From the NCBI RefSeq assembly GCF_900114035.1, contig NZ_FORP01000009.1:124001-188000 (forward strand): 64,000 nucleotides of DNA, read 5' to 3'. The translations under genes and the position numbers were made by a program. The notes beneath the pieces were generated by a model. That model made no database searches. It saw only the letters and a program-made list of their open reading frames with translations, and had not been told where the DNA came from. The DNA is from Amycolatopsis sacchari. Its GTDB lineage: Bacteria; Actinomycetota; Actinomycetes; Mycobacteriales; Pseudonocardiaceae. Below are positions 33,879 to 41,964 of the stretch, in pieces. The first letter of the stretch is position 1, and every line of letters begins with the position of its first letter.

Positions 33879-34766
33879 TCACCCGCGCGCCCCCGCTTCC
33901 AGCGCGCGCAGCAGCGCGTGCTGCCTGCGGACCTGTTCGAGCGAACGGTAGGGCGTGCGCTCGCCCTCGTACTCGCTGGACAGCCAGCCGGTGTAGCCGT
34001 GCTCGACGAGGGTTTCCACGATCTCGCGCCACGGCAGGGTCGCGTCGGTGAGGTCGGCGTCGATGTCGAAGAACTTGGCCTGGATGAACACGACGTGCTC
34101 CAGCACGTCCACCAGGTCGGCCATCGGCACGGCGAGCGGGCGCCGCCAGCCCTCCTCCTGCGCCTCCTCGCTGAGCCCGGCGTGGTCGGTGGTCACCGGG
34201 GCGCGCTGGAAGATCCCGGTGTCGATGAGCAGCCCGAAGTTCTTGCTGCCGGTGCGTTCCGCGAACTCCAGGTAGTCGTCCACGACGGGGTGCTTGATCG
34301 GCGTGGGCGCGTGGATCTCGGGGCAGATGGTGATGCCGAGCGACTCGGCGCGGGCGAGGTTGCGCTCGATCACCTCGGCCCAGATCGGGTGCGGCCGCAG
34401 GTCGAGCGAAACCACGCCGATCTTGGGGCGGACGAAGGAAAAGCCGAGCGTGGCGGCCAGGCCGAGGTCGCGGGCGAGCATCTCGGCGCCCTCGTCCGCG
34501 GTCAGGTCGCGGTGGCGCCACATCCGGCTGTCGATCCAGGAACCGTAGTTGGTCGGTGTCAGCCCGTACCGTTCGCAGAGCCCGTGCCAGGTGTCGATCC
34601 ACTCGGTCGTCGGCGCCGGGTAGCCGGGGATGTTGCCCTCGCCGAGGATTTCGATGCCGGTGGCGCCGAGGTCGGCGATCTCGGCCATCGCGTCTTCGAG
34701 CGTGAGGACCGTGTACATGTCACCGGTGTAGCTGTAGAGGGAGACACCGTAGGAGAAGGCGTTCAT
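33879..34766 (-). CDS. C-glycoside deglycosidase alpha subunit-like (TIM-barrel isomerase family)
   Basis: A 295-residue AP-endonuclease-2/xylose-isomerase-like TIM barrel. Candidate metal ligands are E150 (CPEIHAP), D182 (LLIDTG) and E265 (SSEYEG). The segment FIQAKFFDID stands where a His ligand is usual. On its own it would be called a sugar phosphate isomerase/epimerase. Its ATG overlaps the stop of a DUF6379 protein, and a GMC oxidoreductase lies upstream. That set defines C-glycoside deglycosidases (CarBC/DgpBC type), in which this subunit holds the metal site that eliminates the aglycone from the 3-keto C-glycoside. Confidence 0.83.
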   Translation of the reverse strand: MNAFSYGVSLYSYTGDMYTVLTLEDAMAEIADLGATGIEILGEGNIPGYPAPTTEWIDTWHGLCERYGLTPTNYGSWIDSRMWRHRDLTADEGAEMLARDLGLAATLGFSFVRPKIGVVSLDLRPHPIWAEVIERNLARAESLGITICPEIHAPTPIKHPVVDDYLEFAERTGSKNFGLLIDTGIFQRAPVTTDHAGLSEEAQEEGWRRPLAVPMADLVDVLEHVVFIQAKFFDIDADLTDATLPWREIVETLVEHGYTGWLSSEYEGERTPYRSLEQVRRQHALLRALEAGARG

Positions 34767-35164
34767 GCGACGATCGTGACCTTTCGCTCGGCGGGGAACA
34801 CCGACGGCTGGAACTCGGCGGGGATGTAGGGCGCGTGCAGGGCGATGGCCACCCGCAGCTCGTGCACGCCGGGAGCGAGCCCACCGGGGTGCGGCACGGT
34901 GATCGTGGCGAGTTCGTCGAGCTGCCACCGCACGTCCGTCGACCGGCGCAGCTCGGCGAGGGTGAACCTGCGGCCCTGAAGTGTCCACAGTGGAACGTCA
35001 GGGTCCCAGTGCAGGTCGCCCACGTCGACGGAAACGCCGTCGATGAGGCTGCCCCACAGCCCGCGGTAGTTCGGCATCCGCAGGAGGAACTGGAAACCGG
35101 TGATCTCGCCGCCGTCGGCGACGTTGCGGAAACCGCGGTTCTGGATCAGTTCGCGTTCGAGCAA
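34763..35164 (-). CDS. C-glycoside deglycosidase beta subunit (DUF6379)
   Basis: A 133-residue protein of family DUF6379. The conserved opening LLERELIQNRGFRNV and ITGFQFLLRMPNYRGLW are diagnostic, as is the C-terminal strand HELRVAIALHAPYI. In characterised C-glycoside deglycosidases this small beta-sandwich subunit forms a complex with the TIM-barrel subunit and completes the active site. The start is a TTG at 35164: GGAGGAG lies five bases upstream and the family always begins at this position, so no ATG or GTG is needed. It overlaps the oxidoreductase gene by 19 bases and the alpha-subunit gene by four, ensuring balanced synthesis. Confidence 0.85.
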   Translation of the reverse strand: MLERELIQNRGFRNVADGGEITGFQFLLRMPNYRGLWGSLIDGVSVDVGDLHWDPDVPLWTLQGRRFTLAELRRSTDVRWQLDELATITVPHPGGLAPGVHELRVAIALHAPYIPAEFQPSVFPAERKVTIVA

Positions 35165-36714
35165 GGCTTCTCCTCCAGGTCGTGGGCGATCGCGCGGGCG
35201 CCGGCGACGGCGAGCGCGACCGAGGTGAGGGTGGGGTTGCACGCGGTCGCCGTCGGGATGACGCCGTTGCCCGCGACGCGCAGGCCACGCACGCCCCACA
35301 CCTGCGAGTCCGGAGCGCACACCGAGCGGCCGTCGTCGCGCTCGCCCATCCGCACGGTGCCCTGGTAGTGCAGGGAGGCGCCGGGCGGGAAGACCAGCGG
35401 CTCGGGGTCGAGCACGTCCCCCAGCGCCTGCGCCGCGCGGCGGATCGCGGCGCGGGCCCGCTCGATGTTCTCGTGGTCGCGTTCGGTCAGGCGGTACCGG
35501 ACCCGGATCGCGGGCAGTCCGTTTTCGTCCACTTCGGACTCATCGAACTCGAGGCGGTCGGACTCGCTGATGTCCTTGGCGCAGAACCAGCCCAGCCCGA
35601 CGATCGACCCGGGGACCGGGTCGTCGCCCTCGACCGGGACCGGGGAGGCGTCCAGCTGCATGACCTGGCCGTGGAAGGGTTCGGCGTCGGTGAACGGCAC
35701 CCAGCTGACACCGCTCTGCGCGGTGATCGGCCCGCCGGGTGTGTCGGCCGGCGCCGGCCCGGGGTCGCGGAGGCGGACGGCGAGCACCACCTGCGGCTGG
35801 TCGTTGAGGTACCGGCCGAGCGCTCGGGGGCGGATGCCGGACGCGTACAGCAGCTGCGGGGTCCGCAGGCTGTCCGCGGCGACGACGACGTGCCGCGCCT
35901 CGACGTCATGTTCCTCGCCGGTCCGCCGGTCGCGCACGCGCACGCCGGTCACGGCGTCGTCGCGCGTCAGCACCTTCGTCACCGGTGAATCGGGGTACAG
36001 GCCGCAGCGGGGGTTGGCGCGCGTGACGTCACCGAAGACGACATCGGCGCCCGACCAGAGGATCCGGCTGTCGGCGGTACGGCGCACCGCGAGGGGCATC
36101 GGCTGGACCTCGCGGCCGGGGGCGCGCCCCTCGTCCAGCGCCGCCCCCAGCCGGGCGCGGACCACGTCCGCGAGCGGCGCGTCGGCGAGCACCTTCGGCG
36201 ACACCTCCAGCAGGCGTTCGGCCTCGTCGAGCAGTTCGTCCAGCCCGTCGACGAAGGGGATGCGCTCGCTTTCGCCGGGACGGGGGCACGCGGCGGTCCA
36301 GTGCGCCCCCATCCCACCGACGTTGGCCGACATCGCCGCCGCGGGCAGCCCGTCCTCACCGTCCTGCCGCCAGCCGCGCGCGAGCAGGAACGTGCCGGGG
36401 CGCACGAGGCGCTCGCGGTCCGCCGCGTAGTCGTCAAGGGTGTCGGCCGGCGCGCCGGGACCCAGCGGGCGCGGCCCCTCCGAACGGCGCTGCGCCTCCG
36501 CGCGCAGGGCGGCGTTCTCGATGTTCTTCACGTGCGCGCCAGGCGGATCGCTGACCAGCGGCCCCGCCTCGAACACCGCGATCGTCGCCTGGGGCGCGGA
36601 CTCGCTCAGGATGCGGGCGTAGGCCGCACCGGCCGGACCGCTGCCCACGATCGCGACGTCGACACGGCGGGGGTACGCACGGCCGGCGTCGTCGCCGGGC
36701 GTTGCGAGGGACAT
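35146..36714 (-). CDS. GMC/pyranose-oxidase-like FAD oxidoreductase (C-glycoside 3-oxidase candidate)
   Basis: A 522-residue flavoprotein. The FAD-binding loop VAIVGSGPAGAAYA is at residues 20-33; SANVGGMGAHWTAACPRP (129-146) matches the pyranose-oxidase signature including the His position that carries covalent FAD in fungal enzymes; the catalytic pair is H449 (GASLHYQGTVRMG) and N493 (ACNPTLTS). The ATG at 36714 follows GGAGGT. By analogy to CarA-type enzymes it would oxidise the C3 hydroxyl of a C-linked sugar, giving the 3-keto substrate for the deglycosidase encoded downstream. Whether FAD is covalent cannot be told from sequence. Confidence 0.85.
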   Translation of the reverse strand: MSLATPGDDAGRAYPRRVDVAIVGSGPAGAAYARILSESAPQATIAVFEAGPLVSDPPGAHVKNIENAALRAEAQRRSEGPRPLGPGAPADTLDDYAADRERLVRPGTFLLARGWRQDGEDGLPAAAMSANVGGMGAHWTAACPRPGESERIPFVDGLDELLDEAERLLEVSPKVLADAPLADVVRARLGAALDEGRAPGREVQPMPLAVRRTADSRILWSGADVVFGDVTRANPRCGLYPDSPVTKVLTRDDAVTGVRVRDRRTGEEHDVEARHVVVAADSLRTPQLLYASGIRPRALGRYLNDQPQVVLAVRLRDPGPAPADTPGGPITAQSGVSWVPFTDAEPFHGQVMQLDASPVPVEGDDPVPGSIVGLGWFCAKDISESDRLEFDESEVDENGLPAIRVRYRLTERDHENIERARAAIRRAAQALGDVLDPEPLVFPPGASLHYQGTVRMGERDDGRSVCAPDSQVWGVRGLRVAGNGVIPTATACNPTLTSVALAVAGARAIAHDLEEKPCSNAN

Positions 36715-36783
36715 GGTTTCGGACCTCCAGAACTGGCCCGCGCTCGGGTCGCGGTGCCGCGCCCACCTTAAGTCCCAAATTGC

Positions 36784-36859
36784 CCAAAAGAAACCCCTCG
36801 ACGCCAAAAGATGAGATGACAGGCGGCTGTTGACTTTTGCGCTCGATTGCTCTCAAGAT
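36784..36859. promoter_or_regulatory. Divergent promoter of the C-glycoside locus with CCAAAAGA repeats
   Basis: CCAAAAGA occurs at 36784-36791 and 36804-36811, exactly 20 bases (about two helical turns) apart, and CTTTTG at 36834-36839 is a partial inverse copy. TTGACT (36830-36835), 18 bases, CAAGAT (36854-36859) is a usable promoter for the symporter gene. The downstream ROK repressor is the probable binder of the repeats, since ROK operators carry TTTT/AAAA arms. Confidence 0.45.
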
Positions 36860-36894
36860 GATCCGGCGCATCCCCGACCCCGGAGGACTCAACG

Positions 36895-38340
36895 ATGAGT
36901 GGGCGGCAGAACTCCCCCGTGCACGACCCGGCCACAGCAGACGGCGGCCCGCCCGGCCGGCCGCTCGACCCGGCCGACGACCCCCGCGCGGTCCGCCACC
37001 GTGAACGCGCGGCGTTCGCGCTCGGCGACATCGCGTCGAACCTCGTGTGGACCACGATCTCCAGCTACCTGTTGTTCTTCTACACCGACGTCGCGCTGAT
37101 CGGTGCCGCCGCGGCGGGCACGCTGATGCTCGTCGCGCGCCTGCTGGACGCCGTGTTCGACCCGGTCGTCGGGCTGCTCCTCGACCGCACCTCGACCCGC
37201 TGGGGCCGGGCGCGCCCCTACCTGCTGTTCGGCGCGCCGCTGCTGGGCGGGCTCACGTTCCTGACCTTCCTCACCCCGGGCGGCGGCGGTGGGCTCACCG
37301 TCGCCTACGCCGCGGTCACCTTCGTGCTCGTCGGGTTCGCGTACTCGCTGGTGAACGTCCCCTACGGCGCCGCGATGGCCATGACGACCCGCGATTCCGG
37401 CACCCGCATGAGCCTCGCCGGGTTCCGCACCTTCGGCGTCGGGCTCGGGATCATCGTCGTGTCATCGCTGACCCAGCCGCTGGTGCGCGCGATCGGCGGC
37501 ACCGAGCAGTCGCGTTCGGGGTTCGCCTGGACCATCGGCGGTTACGCGGTCGTGAGCACGCTGCTGATCTGGGTCGTGTTCGCACTGGTGCGCGAACGCG
37601 TGCCGCTCACCCCGAGCGCGCGGGAGCGCGGCAGCACCGCCGCGTCGCTGAAGACGTTGCTGCGCAACAAACCCTGGCTCTCGGTGTTCGGCTTTTCGAT
37701 CCTGTCGTTCGCCCGCCTCGGCGTGGTCACCGGTGGCGCGGTCTACTTCGCGATCCACGCGCTCGGCGACCCCGGCGCCATCCCGGTGATCCTGCTGGCG
37801 TTCTCGCTGTCGGCCGTGGTCGGTTCGCTGCTCACCGCGCGGGTGCTGCGGCTGCTCGGGCAGCGCCGCGGGATCGTGCTCGGGCTCGCCCTGTCGGTCG
37901 TGCTCAGCGTCCCGCTGCTGTTCCTGCGCCACGACCTCGTCGCGTTCTGCCTCGTGTTCTTCGTGCTCAACGTCGTGGGCGGGTTCGGGTTCGTCGCCGC
38001 GCCCGCGCTGACCGCCGACACCGCGGAATGGCAGGAATGGCGCAGCGGCCGCCGCAACGAGGGACTGTTGTTCGCCGGGTACAGCATGAGCACGAAGATC
38101 GGTGCCGCGCTCGGCTCGGCGCTGCTCGCGTGGGGACTCGCGGCGATCTCCTACGACCCGGCCGCCGTCACGCCCGCGGTGAGCGATGACGTCGTGTGGT
38201 TGTTCATCGGCCTGCCCGCGGTGATCGGCTTGCTGCAGATCGCCGCGATCGCGCCCTACGACTTGGAAAGGCGCCTGCCGTCGTTGCGCGCGGACCTCGC
38301 GGCCCGCGCCGAGACCGGTGGTCCCGCCGGGAGCCTGTGA
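36895..38340 (+). CDS. GPH-family glycoside:cation symporter
   Basis: A 481-residue membrane protein with about 12 TM helices. The signatures RERAAFALGDIASNLVWTTI, LLDAVFDPVVGLLLDRT with TRWGRARPYLLFGAPL, and TADTAEWQEWRSGRRNEG identify the glycoside-pentoside-hexuronide (MelB-like) family. The Asp residues of the first helices are the cation site. It probably takes up the C-glycoside or its sugar with sodium or protons. CGGAGGA precedes the ATG. It is divergent from the oxidoreductase/deglycosidase operon and followed after 40 bases by the ROK regulator, so uptake, breakdown and control are encoded together. Confidence 0.92.
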   Translation: MSGRQNSPVHDPATADGGPPGRPLDPADDPRAVRHRERAAFALGDIASNLVWTTISSYLLFFYTDVALIGAAAAGTLMLVARLLDAVFDPVVGLLLDRTSTRWGRARPYLLFGAPLLGGLTFLTFLTPGGGGGLTVAYAAVTFVLVGFAYSLVNVPYGAAMAMTTRDSGTRMSLAGFRTFGVGLGIIVVSSLTQPLVRAIGGTEQSRSGFAWTIGGYAVVSTLLIWVVFALVRERVPLTPSARERGSTAASLKTLLRNKPWLSVFGFSILSFARLGVVTGGAVYFAIHALGDPGAIPVILLAFSLSAVVGSLLTARVLRLLGQRRGIVLGLALSVVLSVPLLFLRHDLVAFCLVFFVLNVVGGFGFVAAPALTADTAEWQEWRSGRRNEGLLFAGYSMSTKIGAALGSALLAWGLAAISYDPAAVTPAVSDDVVWLFIGLPAVIGLLQIAAIAPYDLERRLPSLRADLAARAETGGPAGSL

Positions 38341-38380
38341 GACGATGGCCGTCCCGGTACCGGAAACGCACAGGAGCTCG

Positions 38381-39658
38381 ATGTCCCCCGCTGCCACCCC
38401 ACTGCCCGCGCTCGACACGGCGCCGCTCGCGCTCGTCGTCGACCTGGTGCGGTCCGGGCGGGCACGCACGCGGCGCGATCTGGTGGCGCTGAGCGGACTG
38501 CCGCGCAAGGCCGTGGCGCAGCGGGTGGACCAGGCGCTCGAACTCGGGCTGCTGGAGCACGGCGACCTCGCGCCGTCCGAAGGCGGCAGGCAGGCCCGCA
38601 CGCTGCGCTTCCACGCCGGCGCCGGGCACGTCTACGGCGTGCTGATGGGCGCCAGCGAGATCACCGCCGCGGTGCTCGACCTGTCCGGCACGGTGCTGGA
38701 CTCGGAGCACCTGGACTGGAGCGTGGAAACCGGCCCGGAGCCCACCATGAAGCAGGTGGACGGCCTGCTGGAAACCCTCGCCGAGCGCACCGGGGCCGAC
38801 ACCCCCTGGGCGATCGGCGTCGGCCTCCCCGGGCCGGTCGAGTTCGCCACCGGCAAGCTGGTCGCGCCGCCGATCATGCCCGGCTGGGACGGGTTCAGCG
38901 CCCGGTCGTGGCTGCGCGACCACCACGACGCGCCGGTCTGGGTCGACAACGACACCAACCTCATGGCGCTCGGCGAGTGGTCCCGCGGCACGCCGCACGA
39001 CGGCAGGGACATGCTCTACATCAAGGTGGGCACGGGGATCGGCGCCGGACTCGTCACGCACGGCAGGCTGCTGCGCGGGGAGCACGGGGCGGCGGGCGAC
39101 ATCGGGCACATCCGCGTCACCGACGATCCGGGCACCGTCTGCCGGTGCGGCCGCACGGGTTGCCTGGAGGCGGTCGTGGGCGGCTGGGCGCTGCTGCGTG
39201 AGGCCACCGCGCGCGCCGCCGAGGGCCCCGCGTTCGCCGCGGCGCTGCGCGACCACGGCGAGCTGAAGGGCGCCGACCTCGGCAACGCCGTGCTGGCGGG
39301 CGACCCGCTCGCGCTGGAACTCCTCGACCGGAGCGCGACCGTGCTCGCCGGGGTGACCGCGAACCTGCTCAACTTCTGCAACCCCGGCACGCTCGTCCTC
39401 GGCGGGGGCGTGCTGAAGACCGGCCCGCGTTTCCTCGAACGCTTGCGGGACACGGTGTTCGAGCGCTGCACCGACCTGGTGTGCCGCGACCTCACCGTGC
39501 GGGCGGCGTCGCTGACCGAGCACGGCGGCGTCATCGGAGCGGGGTTGCTCGCGGCGGGCAACCTGCTGACGCTCCCGGCGCTCACGCGCTGGGTCGACAG
39601 GGGCAGCCCGCTCGGCCAGGCCGCCCTGCTGCAGCGGTTCTCCGCGGAGATCGTCTGA
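38381..39658 (+). CDS. ROK-family transcriptional repressor
   Basis: A 425-residue protein with an N-terminal winged helix (residues about 15-75; RARTRRDLVALSGLPRKAVA) and a ROK sugar-kinase-like domain. GVGLPGPVEF and VWVDNDTNLMALGEW are sugar/phosphate-site motifs, GDIGHIRV contains the zinc-binding His, and CRCGRTGCLE is the ROK Cys cluster. Such regulators bind a sugar and release DNA. The ATG follows CAGGAG. Its position after the symporter gene makes it the natural regulator of the whole C-glycoside locus, with the released sugar or the glycoside as inducer. Confidence 0.92.
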   Translation: MSPAATPLPALDTAPLALVVDLVRSGRARTRRDLVALSGLPRKAVAQRVDQALELGLLEHGDLAPSEGGRQARTLRFHAGAGHVYGVLMGASEITAAVLDLSGTVLDSEHLDWSVETGPEPTMKQVDGLLETLAERTGADTPWAIGVGLPGPVEFATGKLVAPPIMPGWDGFSARSWLRDHHDAPVWVDNDTNLMALGEWSRGTPHDGRDMLYIKVGTGIGAGLVTHGRLLRGEHGAAGDIGHIRVTDDPGTVCRCGRTGCLEAVVGGWALLREATARAAEGPAFAAALRDHGELKGADLGNAVLAGDPLALELLDRSATVLAGVTANLLNFCNPGTLVLGGGVLKTGPRFLERLRDTVFERCTDLVCRDLTVRAASLTEHGGVIGAGLLAAGNLLTLPALTRWVDRGSPLGQAALLQRFSAEIV

Positions 39659-39742
39659 ACCCCTCGCGCGTGATCGCCGGTCAGACGTGCGAGAAGGCCC
39701 GTGGCACACTGCGTTGACCACGAGGTTCGTCAGGGAGACACA

Positions 39743-40351
39743 GTGACCGATCGGCCGGCCAGGCGGACGCAGGAGCAACGGCGCGCCGAGACCATCCGGC
39801 GCGTGCTGGACGCGGCGACGGCGCTCATCGCCCGCAGCGGGTCCCGCGCCGTCACGCTCGCCGAGGTCGGGGAAGCCGCCGGGTACAGCCGCGGCATCGT
39901 CTACCACCATTTCGGCAGCCGGGAACGCTTGCTGGAAGCCGTGGTCGACGAGGCGCAGCGGTTCGACGTCCCCGCCTACGACGGGGACGGCCTCGACCAC
40001 CTGGTGCGGATCGTCGAGGCGTACCTGCGCAACGTCGTGCGGCGGACCCCGACGGCACGCGCGTTCCTGCAGCTGTGGGGCGAGGCGATCGCGGCCGATC
40101 CCGTGCTGGCTCCGCTGTTCGCCCGCCGGGACGCCGACTTCCGGCAGCTCCTGGCGAACGTCGTCCGCCAGGGCGTCGCCGACGGGTCCGTCCGGCCCGA
40201 CGTGGACCCGGCCGCGGCCGCCGTGCTGATCGTCGCCCTGGTCCGCGGCACCGGGCTGCAGCTCATCGCCCAGCCCCCGGTCCGCAACGTCCCCGCCCTC
40301 ATCCGCGAGGCGACGCGCTCGGTGCGCGCGGCATTCGCTGTCACGCCGTAA
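39743..40351 (+). CDS. TetR-family transcriptional regulator
   Basis: A 202-residue TetR protein: HTH in VTLAEVGEAAGYSRGIVYHH (residues about 33-52), then FGSRERLLEAVV and a C-terminal ligand domain ending in VALVRGTGLQLIAQPPVRN. The GTG start is preceded by CAGGGAG. It lies head-to-tail with the hydrolase gene starting at 40425, and an inverted repeat sits between them, so it probably represses that hydrolase rather than a divergent target. The ligand is unknown. Confidence 0.88.
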   Translation: MTDRPARRTQEQRRAETIRRVLDAATALIARSGSRAVTLAEVGEAAGYSRGIVYHHFGSRERLLEAVVDEAQRFDVPAYDGDGLDHLVRIVEAYLRNVVRRTPTARAFLQLWGEAIAADPVLAPLFARRDADFRQLLANVVRQGVADGSVRPDVDPAAAAVLIVALVRGTGLQLIAQPPVRNVPALIREATRSVRAAFAVTP

Positions 40352-40391
40352 CTTCCGGCAGTGGTCCGCGGCACCTGCCGCTGCTACAGTT

Positions 40392-40413
40392 ACTTGCAGA
40401 CATACACGCAAGT
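40392..40413. promoter_or_regulatory. Inverted repeat upstream of the hydrolase gene
   Basis: ACTTGC (40392-40397), ten bases, GCAAGT (40408-40413) form a perfect 6-10-6 inverted repeat ending two bases before the GGAG ribosome site of the hydrolase. It sits directly after the TetR gene and is the likely operator of that regulator. Confidence 0.5.
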
Positions 40414-40424
40414 TAGGAGTGACC

Positions 40425-41186
40425 ATGGCCGTTCCACTGGTACTCGTGCACGGCAACCCGGAAAGCGCCGGCGTGTGGGGACCGCTGATCGCGGCGCTGG
40501 ACCGGGACGACGCGGTGTCGCTGTCCCCGCCCGGTTTCGGGGTGCCCGCGTCGAGCGGCTTCTCCCCCACCGTCGAGGGCTACCGGCAGTGGCTCGTCGA
40601 GCGGCTGGAGCAGTTCCGGGAACCCGTCGACCTCGTCGGCCACGACTGGGGCGGCGCGCACGTCGCGCGGATCGCGATGACCCGACCGGATCTGATCCGC
40701 AGCTGGGCCTCGGACGCACTCGGCCTCTTCGCGCCGGACTACGTGTGGCACAAGCGGGCCCAGGTGTGGCAACAGGAAGGGGCTGGCGAAGCCTCGGTGA
40801 AGGAGCTCTACGGCGGCACGCTGGCGCAGCGGCTGGAGGTCGTCCGCTCGCTGGGGATGACCGGTCCCGGCGCGGAACGCGTGGCCGCCGGCATGGACGA
40901 CGGCATGGGGCGGGCGGTGCTCTCGCTGCTGCGGTCAGCCGCCCAACCGGCGATGGCCGACTTGGGCCGCGGTCTCGCGAAGGCGCGGCAACGGCCCGGT
41001 CTGGCCGTGATCGCCCTCGCGGACGTCGACCAGGCCAGCGGAACGCCCGCACAGCACCGCACTGCCGCCGAGGCCGCCGGCGCGGAGATCGCCGAACTCG
41101 CCGATGTCGGGCACTGGTGGCCGGTCACGGACCCGCACCCGGTGGCGCGCGCCCTGACCGCGTTCTGGTCCCGTTTGGACGGTTAG
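40425..41186 (+). CDS. Alpha/beta hydrolase
   Basis: A 253-residue alpha/beta hydrolase with HG oxyanion motif VHGNPESAGVWGPL, nucleophile position in VGHDWGGAHVAR (Asp rather than Ser, the haloalkane-dehalogenase/epoxide-hydrolase type elbow GHDWGG) and His in DVGHWWPVTDPHP. The Asp nucleophile suggests an epoxide hydrolase or dehalogenase-like reaction rather than an esterase. The ATG at 40425 is favoured over the GTG at 40419 because GGAG overlaps the latter. It is probably controlled by the TetR gene upstream through the inverted repeat at 40392-40413. Confidence 0.85.
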   Translation: MAVPLVLVHGNPESAGVWGPLIAALDRDDAVSLSPPGFGVPASSGFSPTVEGYRQWLVERLEQFREPVDLVGHDWGGAHVARIAMTRPDLIRSWASDALGLFAPDYVWHKRAQVWQQEGAGEASVKELYGGTLAQRLEVVRSLGMTGPGAERVAAGMDDGMGRAVLSLLRSAAQPAMADLGRGLAKARQRPGLAVIALADVDQASGTPAQHRTAAEAAGAEIAELADVGHWWPVTDPHPVARALTAFWSRLDG

Positions 41187-41211
41187 CGCTCGGATACGCC
41201 GGATCGCTCCG

Positions 41212-41841
41212 CTAGTCCGGCCGATAGGCGCGCAGAAAGGTGTCCACAGCGGCGTCGGCCACGGTGCGGGTGTCGGCGGTGGAGAGGGTGCGGGTGCCCG
41301 AGCGTGACCGGGCTTCCAGTGGGCCGGTGAGCAGCGCGAGGAACTGTTCCGCGGCCAGCGCCGGATCGCACCGGCGTAGCCGCCCGGCCAGCGACAGCCG
41401 GGCCAATCGATCCGCCAGCGCCTCGCTCAGCCGGTCCGACGTGCGCTCCCGCACCAGGTCGATCAGGTCCGGAAACCGGCTCGCCTGCCCGTGTGCGAGC
41501 GAGCGCAGCGCGCGGGCCCGCTCGCCGGCGCACACCCGCGCCATCCGGTACGCCACGTCCTCCAACGTCGCACGCAGGTCGCCCCCTGGTTCACGCAGCC
41601 GTTCGGCGATGGCGAGGTTTTCGGCCATCACCTCCTCCGCCGCGGCCAGCACGGCATGCCGGAACAGGTTCGCCTTGTCGGCCAGGTGGTTGTACACGGT
41701 CGGCTTGGCGACCCCGGCCTCCGCCGCGATCTCCTGCACACCTGCCTGGTCGTAGCCGTGCCGGGCGAACACGGTGAACGCGGCCGCCAGGATGGCCTGC
41801 CGCTTGTCGATCCGCCCCCGGGCCGATGTCGCCGTCACCAC
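41212..41841 (-). CDS. TetR-family transcriptional regulator
   Basis: A 209-residue AcrR-type TetR protein: RQAILAAAFTVFARHGYDQA and VQEIAAEAGVAKPTVYNHLA form the DNA-binding domain (residues about 14-55), followed by a TetR_C_7/AefR-like C-terminal domain. Two consecutive GTG codons (41841, 41838) can start it; neither has a strong ribosome site. It is divergent from a Dabb-domain gene, and two copies of a TTGAAC-type inverted repeat lie in the shared region, one near each gene. Confidence 0.88.
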   Translation of the reverse strand: MVTATSARGRIDKRQAILAAAFTVFARHGYDQAGVQEIAAEAGVAKPTVYNHLADKANLFRHAVLAAAEEVMAENLAIAERLREPGGDLRATLEDVAYRMARVCAGERARALRSLAHGQASRFPDLIDLVRERTSDRLSEALADRLARLSLAGRLRRCDPALAAEQFLALLTGPLEARSRSGTRTLSTADTRTVADAAVDTFLRAYRPD

Positions 41842-41870
41842 GCCATGGTATCCCGCCGGCCGCGCGGGTT

Positions 41871-41947
41871 TGAACTCACCGGTTCACTTCGATGGACCAT
41901 GGTGCTACCGTACCTACTGGAACATCTAATTGAACTTGCCGGTTCAA
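41871..41947. promoter_or_regulatory. Two copies of a TGAAC-N6-GTTCA operator
   Basis: TGAAC, six bases, GTTCA occurs at 41871-41886 (spacer TCACCG) and again at 41930-41947, where it extends to TTGAAC-N6-GTTCAA (spacer TTGCCG). The copies are about 60 bases apart, the first near the TetR start and the second just before the Dabb gene's ribosome site. This is a strong candidate for the TetR operator controlling both directions. Confidence 0.65.
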
Positions 41948-41964
41948 CTCGCGGAGGAAAACCC

